Positions 56,705 through 64,000 of a stretch of 64,000 nucleotides of DNA are shown here, piece by piece; the stretch's first letter is position 1, and each line of letters begins with the position of its first letter. Under the pieces are notes generated by a model. That model had not been told where the DNA came from and searched no databases. It saw only the letters and a list, made by a program, of their open reading frames with translations. The DNA lies in contig JAGFNQ010000844.1 in NCBI GenBank assembly GCA_024364735.1, positions 110,396 through 174,395 of the forward strand, in the 5' to 3' direction. The translations under genes and the position numbers were made by a program. This DNA is from Boesenbergia rotunda (taxonomy: Eukaryota > Streptophyta > Magnoliopsida > Zingiberales > Zingiberaceae).

Positions 56705-57110
56705 ACACACTTATAAACCTTTTTTTTCCTTTCTCCTTCGCCGCAGTCGCACCCGATCCACTTCTCCGCGAGCCCTAACCACAAGCCGGCCGACTCGACG
56801 TTCCCTTTTCTTCTTCGTCTTCTTCTTTTCTTCTCCTCGCGAACGCACGCCAAGCCGATCTCATCGCCCGACTGTGAACCGAAACCACCGCTCTTCATCT
56901 TCTCCTCCTCTGCCTCTCCACTGGATGGTGTCGCCTGATCTAGGGCTCGGAGAGATCTAGGCACATCAGAGATCTAGGGCGTCATCGATTTCTTCCCTTT
57001 TCCCCTTGAACAGGAAGAAGCAGCCCCCTCTGTCATCGACTCCAACTTGTGATTTTCTTTCTCCACCTGATCGTTTGCAGCCATGGGCAGCCGATCTACA
57101 ACTGCGGTGA
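56705..57110 (+). pseudogene. Gene-like 5' end: TATA, CT-rich leader, short first exon
   Basis: TTATAAACC at 56712, then a CT-rich leader of about 350 bp of a type common in plant 5' UTRs. ATG at 57083 in the context GCAGCCATGGGC starts MGSRSTTA (57083-57106), which runs into GCG|GTGAGT, a strong splice donor in phase 0. No convincing downstream coding exon was found; the next recognisable coding piece is a transposon fragment. It may be a captured gene fragment or the end of a decayed host gene. Confidence 0.45.
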
Positions 57111-57449
57111 GTTCCCTCATCAACGGCTGAGCGTCGTCTCTGTGTTTCACCCTGCCTCTCACACACATATACTCTGATCAGATGAAGGATTGGTTGTAAT
57201 CTCAGTGGATCAGAAAGTTTTGATTCACCTGCTTGGTGGTTGATCGACTGGAATTGGGCAGAGGAGCAAAGTAGACATCGGACTCAGGTAACAATTCAGG
57301 ATCTGTTGGTGATCTACTATAGACTCAGATCTGTAGAGTTTTTGTGTTCTTGGAGTTGCTCTGCTTCTACTGTGAGATGATACCATGTATCGGCTCGAAT
57401 ATTTTGTTCTGGTATGGTGTTTTGATTTATCATGAGTTTAATTGATAGA

Positions 57450-57572
57450 GCTGAATCTGTTCGAGACTTCACAGACCACAAGAGCTTTCAGTATTTGTGC
57501 ACTCAGCGAGAGCTGAATCTCCGACAGAGGAGGTGTATGGAGTTTCTGAAGGATTACGACTGCACCATTAGC
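57450..57572 (+). pseudogene. Ty3/gypsy RNase H fragment
   Basis: The reading TDHKSFQYLCTQRELNLRQR followed by RCMEFLKDYDCTISYQ matches the conserved end of gypsy RNase H (usual form TDHKSLQYLF-QKELN-RQRRW-ELLKDYD). Only about 40 residues are present. It is joined upstream to non-gypsy sequence (ORF start 57432) and downstream to a GC-rich repeat. Confidence 0.85.
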
Positions 57573-57579
57573 TACCAGC

Positions 57580-57835
57580 GATCGGCCGGCAACCGGCCAT
57601 CGCCGCCGCCAGCGACCCGCAACCGGCCATCGCCGCCGCCAGCGACGACCGACGACTGGCGACCAGCTAGCGACCGGCCGGAACCGGCCGGCAACCGGCC
57701 ATCGCCGCCGCCAGCGACCCGCAACCGACGACCGTCGACCGCCGGCGACCGGCAACGACGGTCGACGACCATTATTCGCAGCCGACGACTGGCAACGACA
57801 ATCGGCGACCACCGTCGGCGGCCGACGCCCGAGGG
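57580..57835. repeat. GC-rich minisatellite (CCGGCCATCGCCGCCGCCAG)
   Basis: Three copies of GGCAACCGGCCATCGCCGCC (57588, 57620, 57690) plus related GGCGACC / CGACGACC words. It encodes only low-complexity Pro/Arg sequence in any frame. Confidence 0.85.
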
Positions 57836-58220
57836 TACGAATATGTATATAATATCATCTTACTTTTTATTTTAAATTAATAAGTATATAATATTATTAT
57901 ACTTAAATTTAACTAAAAGGTAATACAATAGAATATTATATTATGTCATAGACTATTTACCTCCAAACAAATAAGATTTTATTTGATTACCTAAATTGAA
58001 CCAAATAATTTCTGGTTATATTTTATTTCCTATTATCTTGGTTATATTATTACTTAGTAATCACATAACTAAGGTTATATATGATAACTCGAACTAAACG
58101 TACCATAAGAGTTTTCCACCAAAAGATAAAGACGGTAACCCGATTATGCCCTAAGGATGGTAAGTACTTATAAGAGAGATAAAGTGGCATTTCATTAGCA
58201 ACACTAAATAAATGTTCTAA
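57836..58220. other. AT-rich sequence, no supported gene
   Basis: No recognised feature. Confidence 0.6.
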
Positions 58221-58232
58221 AAGAAGTCAGCG

Positions 58233-58466
58233 GCCCCAGGGCTATCGTGTAGTGGTAGGGTGACTAGTCGCTATTCTAGGCATCCACGGTTCGATCCCTA
58301 GCTACGACGTATTTATAGGGATATTTTCTCCAAATAGAGTGCGAACTTTGAGATGCTAGACTTCTAGACTGCCCACCGCAAGCGTTTTCCGATTTACCTT
58401 GACGGTAAGTGAGAAATTTTCATGGGATCCGGTTGATTATCCGAAATTAAAAAAATCTCGTTAATC
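58233..58466 (+). mobile_element. tRNA-derived SINE with 12-bp target duplications
   Basis: 234-bp body flanked by AAGAAGTCAGCG at 58221-58232 and 58467-58478. The 5' part is tRNA-like: an A-box-like TGTAGTGGTAGGGTG (58248-58262) and a perfect B box GGTTCGATCCC (58288-58298), the internal RNA polymerase III promoter. A non-tRNA body follows. SINEs are mobilised by LINE enzymes; none is present here. Resembles the Au-type plant SINE plan; family assignment is not certain. Confidence 0.88.
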
Positions 58467-58478
58467 AAGAAGTCAGCG

Positions 58479-58838
58479 ATAAAAAATAATAATAAAAAAT
58501 TCTATTACATTAACCCAAACAAATGTTAATATATACTCTAAATCTTAAGTTTTGAAAAAAGGAAAAAAATTCTCATATATGAACCCCAATTCTTATTTTA
58601 TAAAGAAAATAAAGAAATTCTATCAAAAAAATCTTAAAGAAAAAACCTTAGATAGATCCTAAATACCAAACTTATTAAAAAATATTAAAATTACTTTTTC
58701 AAATGGCTAATTATTTTTCTCATAGTGGAGAAAATTCAGAATTTAAAATAGCACTAGGTGTAGCCCGGAAGAAACTAGAAAAATTAGTTGATACTAAATC
58801 GATAAAATTTACTAATAGTTATTGGACTTTGAGAATCT
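58479..58838. other. AT-rich sequence, no supported gene
   Basis: No recognised feature. Confidence 0.6.
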
Positions 58839-58843
58839 TTGAC

Positions 58844-60641
58844 TGTTGGGTATAGCTTGACGAGTTTCCCTAACAAATACCTAGTCTATCTGAGAGACCT
58901 CTATATGCCTACGGATTAAAAAATTCAATCTGAATAGAGCATCGTTTCCCATCGATCGTCTCGTGCCGTATCAAACGATCCAAAATTGCAACTTAGCCAA
59001 TTACCAAAATTGGCCTCGCACTTTGCTCAACCGTTCGACCGCGGAAAAGATCCGACGAGTTGATGGCCGACTTTTGTATTTATGGTCGGGGTCCAGTTAA
59101 GAATTTATTAAATATATTTTGCAAGCAAAACAATAAATTCTAACACATAAAATGACGAGACAAATCAACATTGCACATGTACGACATAAGGAAATACAAA
59201 GGAGCTTATGGAAGGTTATACTTTTTCGATCACCTTGTGGTCTTCTACCTTATGTCCCTCCCTTTGTGGACGTCGTGTGGGTGACGATCTACCGCGATCC
59301 GAGATCACCAAGAGCACCAACCAACCCACTTCCTCAACCGGCCGAAAACCCTAAGCCCTAGGGTTTGCGCCGCCGACCTCCGGAACTAGCTCCAAGCCTT
59401 CCGACCAGCTGCAGTCCTAGAGAGGAAGGTGAAGAAGAAGAAGAAGAAGGAGAAAATCAACCTTCTTCCCAGCCCCAACAGCCTTCAATCTCCTTCTTCT
59501 TCTCTTTTGTGTCGCCGCCGCAAGGTGGCCCTTGCGCCGCCTTCTCCTCCTCGCCGGCGCCTCCTCTGCCCTCCCCGAGCCTTAAGCAAGGTAGAAGAGA
59601 TTCCTACCTTGCTTCCTTGAGTCTCGGTCGGAGCTTGGTGGAGGAGGAATAGAGAAAACCGAAGGGGAGAACCCTTCTCCCTATTCGGCGCCGAGAGACC
59701 TAGGAGAGAAGGAGAGAAAAGAGAGAGTGGCTTTGGTGTTGGCTCTTGGGTTGATTCATTATTTTGGTTTCTTGATCTCATAGGGTATTTATAGGGCTAA
59801 GGCAAGGACCAAGAGGAGGAGTTGGTTCTTAGCCCGCTAATGGATTCAAACTCGATCTATTAATGAGGATCCATTTCACTAAAGGGTCCTAATTGAACTC
59901 ACCTCACCAACCCCCATATTTTCATATGGGCTCCACATATTACGAGTCATCCATCCCCCCATGTTTAAGATCGCACATGCCCGTTAATTAATTAAATTAT
60001 TGATAATTTAAAATTAATTAACTTCTGGATCTTTGATTAGTATCACTCAACCTTATCAACGTGTCAGATCAAATCTACCTGCAGGGTTTGGCACGATGAA
60101 CCTTTTGAGCTCATCAAGGGGGCATCATCATCCTGACTCACCAGGACACGGATTCCCAACTTACCGGGTCTGTCGATCTAACAGAATAGATCTCGCCCTT
60201 TAATAAATCAAAGAAATAATAAATAATAATATATGCCCAATATTATTTCGGGATTAAGGGATCGTCCTCCATAATAACAACTGAGGTCCTATCCAATTAT
60301 TTAGTCAGTATAAATCGGATAACCTCGGGGTTCGGTCCTGCTCAATGTACTCATAGCACACTAGTGTAGTTCTATGGTCAAGACCAACCACACCTTACTA
60401 CACTACAACCATCCCGATGGATTGTCCAATTCCATCTAGGTTCTGAGCCTCTATTTATACTAAGTAAGACACTGATAACAAGATCTTTCGTGTGACACCA
60501 CACACTATGTTATTTACAATGCTATGCAATGAGATTTCGTGTATGTACTATTATAAACAAACACCTAGTATAGTGTGATTCTCTTTTCATAAAAGATGTT
60601 CATATAATAAAAGTCATATCTTTCAGTATACACATCTTACA
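58844..60641 (-). mobile_element. Solo LTR of the element B family (1798 bp, minus)
   Basis: On plus starts TGTTGGGTATAGCTTG and ends GTATACACATCTTACA. On minus it matches both ends of the B LTRs. Target duplication TTGAC (58839-58843) versus TCGAC (60642-60646), four of five. The AT-rich half (59840-60640) aligns well with B. The middle (59340-59760) differs and is GC and CT-rich. Confidence 0.88.
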
Positions 60642-60794
60642 TCGACAATCCCCGTGCAACTTTATTTTCAAACTTAAGAAAGTTGAAAATCAATTTCAAA
60701 GACATCAATTCCCTCCTTGACTTCGTAGTCTGATAATGTTGGGACTATGCTGGCGGACAGGATGTTGAACTCTATGAGTTTGTTAACATGTATC

Positions 60795-61238
60795 TGTTAG
60801 AATTTTAGGGTCATAATGTAATTATAAATGTTTAATGTCATCAATTAAATAAGTCAAAATTATTGTGATCTAAATTTTGGAATTATGTAATTTGACGTAA
60901 GAGCTTAATTATTATGAATAAAATATTATGGATATCATGTGCTAATTCTAATTTGTTGAGGGGCCAAATTAAAAATATGCAACCTTTAGATTCTATAAAT
61001 AGGGGGTTATATATGGTCCTAGTTTGCAGAACGATGCTTTGTTTTGTTCCCCATTGACAAAATTCTTCGGAAACCTAAGGAATTCTGCAGATTGAAGATC
61101 ATCTTCGAGGATCGATTGCAAACTATGGATTCCAGTACGCTTCTGCAACTTTGGTTAATTATCATGTTTATTATTTCTTAAGAGTGGAATAGAGATTAAG
61201 GTTGTTCATCAAGATCTCCCGATTTAATATTTACAACA
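60795..61238 (+). repeat. Copia 5' LTR, element I (444 bp)
   Basis: TGTTAGAATTTTAGGG...TTTACAACA, followed by a degenerate primer site (TCATATCAGAGC, 61241-61252). TATA-like TTCTATAAATAGGG lies at 60991-61004. No 3' partner in the window. Confidence 0.75.
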
Positions 61239-61252
61239 ATTCATATCAGAGC

Positions 61253-62320
<1,068 letters not shown>

Positions 62321-62324
62321 TCAC

Positions 62325-62868
62325 CCAGTCCTTTGGGTGGACTTTTGCCCAGCAACCCTTTGCCAGGTGCCTAGCAGCCCTTCGCTAGGTCTTCAATGCC
62401 TAGCATCCCTTCGCTAGGTGCCTAGCAGTCCTTCGCTAGGTCTTCAACTCCTAACAGCCCTTCGCTAGGTGCCTAGCAGTCCTTCGCCAGGTCTTCACCT
62501 CCTAGCAGCCCTTTGCTAGGTGCCTAGCAGTCCTTCGCCAGGTCTTCAACGCCTAACATCCCTTCGCCAGGTCGTAGGGTTTCGATACCTAGCAGCCCTT
62601 CGCTAGGTGTCCAACAGCCCTTCGCCAGGACTTAGTGTTTCGATACCTAGCATGCCTTCGCTAGGTGCCCAGCAGCCCTTCGCTAGGTGCCCAGCAGCCC
62701 TTCGCCAGGACTTCTTGCCTAGTGTACCTAGGACTTTTCTTCCACTTAGGTTACTCCTTCTTTGCTCACCCTCCCTTGTTCTATGTATCACTGACTTAAG
62801 TGTATTGTCAAACATTAAAACACTTACAAGAGGACATCACTGATGCAACTTGCACCAACAGTATCATG
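62325..62868. repeat. A-family LTR end with stem-loop minisatellite
   Basis: Array of CCTAGCAGCCCTTCGCTAGG-type hairpins (62385-62720), with variants CCTAGCATCCCTTCGCTAGG and CCCAGCAGCCCTTCGCTAGG. It ends TTGCACCAACA at 62868, like the plus-strand right end of the A LTRs (CTGCACCAACA). Only this end of the LTR is present. Confidence 0.85.
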
Positions 62869-63050
62869 GGTCTTGGAGTAGGAGTCATCATAAGATTCTG
62901 AACTAAGTAAAACCAACCTATGTTAGCGTTTATTTTCTTGTGTTCTCTTTTATTCCGCTACGTAACTAGTTTAAATCTGAAATATTTTTCAAAGCGATAT
63001 TCGCCCTCCCCCTCCCTCAATCACTGACTATGATCCTACACTGAGCACAA
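62869..63050. repeat. LTR-end-like segment similar to 560-700
   Basis: Shares 'GGTCTTGGAGTAGGAGTC', 'AAGTAAAACC' and 'TTATTCCGCTACGTAA' with 575-665 in the same orientation and order. The tail has CGATATTCGCCCTCCCC. Confidence 0.6.
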
Positions 63051-63465
63051 CCATGCTTGTGTGGCATGGCATGGCCATGCCACTTTCGGCCAAGTTGTCA
63101 CGGAATGTGCCATTTGGCATTGGTTGTGCCATTTGGCATGGCCCCTATCGTGTTTGTGGTTGGAAAGAGGGGGTACGAGCCATACCATTGGGTATGACCC
63201 TACCGTGGGTAGCTACACGGTCGTGCCAGGTGGCACGACCAGTCTTGTTAAGTCTTTCAGCTCCATTTTGCTCCTTTTGCACCTATTTAGCTCCAAAATA
63301 CTCTCTAAAAGTGAAAACAAGAGAAAAGCAGGTCTCCGAACTAGAAGTAGAATACATGTTGATAAAAGCAAAGAAAGGGGCATAACAACATAAATATGAA
63401 TAAATAAAATCTAGTAAATGAGCGTAAAAATAAGGATAAAAAAGTATTAAATGTATGCTCATCGG
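63051..63465. repeat. Dispersed repeat, copy 2, with GGCATGGC palindromes
   Basis: Starts with GTGGCATGGCATGGCCATGC and GGTCGTGCCAGGTGGCACGA (63220-63240). The second half resembles 29455-29690. Confidence 0.5.
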
Positions 63466-64000
63466 TCTACTTTTACTTTCCGTTTTGGAGAATCTTGTAA
63501 TTGCATCTTTAAGTAATAAAGAATGATTTTCCATAGAGTTGAGCTGCATAGAATATTGTTGGTTGACCCGAACCCCAATCAGGGAGGTTGAGTCACATTA
63601 AGGGTGTAACGCCATGTTAAGTGCTCCTTCGCTGGTAGCTCCTGATCAGGGAGGTTGAGTCATGTTAAGGGCATCTTTGCTTAGGGCAACTTTTGATCTT
63701 GACTCTTGCCTATTTTCTCATGACCAAGAACAAAAGTACATATTACCAAAAAATATTGAAATAGATAGAGCACCATACTCATTGAGTTCGGTACGGTTCG
63801 AAGTGATTGGCACTCCATGACTGATCCTGCTTTTTTCAATCCAGGCCTTGTAGGTAATATCTCCCACTAGTTAACTTTGTAGTAATCCAATAAGGATCAT
63901 TCCATTATGGCTCAAGCTTGCCAGAATCCCCGACCAATTTTATTCGCCTCCATACAAGGCCACCAACTTGGAATGCCGAAGGAATCATCCTTTTGATGTA
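63466..64000. other. Repetitive sequence at the window end, no supported gene
   Basis: Two partial copies of AATCAGGGAGGTTGAGTCAC / GATCAGGGAGGTTGAGTCAT (63577, 63643), each followed by 'TTAAGGG'. Nothing else recognised. Confidence 0.5.

Noticed and set aside
56694..56960. 88-codon Ser/Arg/Pro-rich ORF
   Set aside because: Translation of a CT-rich leader upstream of a better ATG at 57083; low complexity.
57432..57875. 147-codon ORF taken as one host protein
   Set aside because: It is a fusion of a gypsy RNase H piece with a GC minisatellite; no ATG-supported gene structure or domain beyond the fragment.
59365..59652. Acidic and Pro-rich ORF in the 59 kb region
   Set aside because: Lies inside a solo LTR, low-complexity GAAGAAG translation.

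Overview
This is repeat-dense nuclear DNA from a flowering plant; a monocot is plausible, but nothing in the window fixes the order. The evidence is Ty1/copia elements primed by the initiator-Met tRNA site TGGTATCAGAGC, CACTA and hAT transposase remnants, a tRNA-derived SINE, and one intact plant signalling-peptide gene. Almost all ORFs over 150 aa belong to LTR retrotransposons. Most carry stops and frameshifts.

Layout. (1) 1-20.4 kb is a three-level nest. Remnant element C (gag only) was split at 2321/19725 by autonomous copia element B (2322-19719, TSD ATGAC). B's gag was then split by element A (5707-13949, minus strand, TSD GGCAG), which has gag plus an unrelated second ORF but no pol. 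(2) 20.4-26.5 kb holds element E (minus strand), a relative of A with the same gag plus second-ORF plan, interrupted by solo LTR D (20815-22868, TSD GACCC). (3) 26.5-30.5 kb holds a hAT dimerisation-domain remnant, a CACTA DUF4216 remnant, a CACTA terminus, an LTR remnant and a degenerate 3-copy tandem repeat. (4) 30500-34466 is copia element F, complete at both LTRs but lacking gag. (5) 34.86-35.16 kb holds the only convincing host gene, a small secreted PIP/PIPL-type peptide precursor. (6) 35.4-36.0 kb is a GC-rich palindromic island. (7) 36205-39815 is a 3.6 kb near-perfect inverted repeat built from smaller palindromes. (8) 42232-55193 is copia element G (minus strand, TSD CTTTG) with a 3.1 kb solo LTR H (TSD ACAAT) in its leader. 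(9) 55-64 kb holds a chimeric gene-like fragment, a SINE with 12-bp TSDs, a solo LTR distantly related to B, another copia LTR, a roughly 118-bp TA tract and an A-like LTR end.

The main biological signal is palindromic architecture. LTRs of A, D and E carry arrays of short stem-loops whose stem sequences change in a compensatory way while the loop stays constant. In A and E the element-specific palindrome (GGGCGCCC in A, CAGTCGACTG in E) sits just upstream of a TATA box both in the LTR and in an internal promoter-like block ahead of the second ORF. These two elements look like one class of non-autonomous retroelement with a dedicated second promoter. Premature stops in B, F and G nearly all fit C-to-T transitions, as expected for silenced, methylated DNA.
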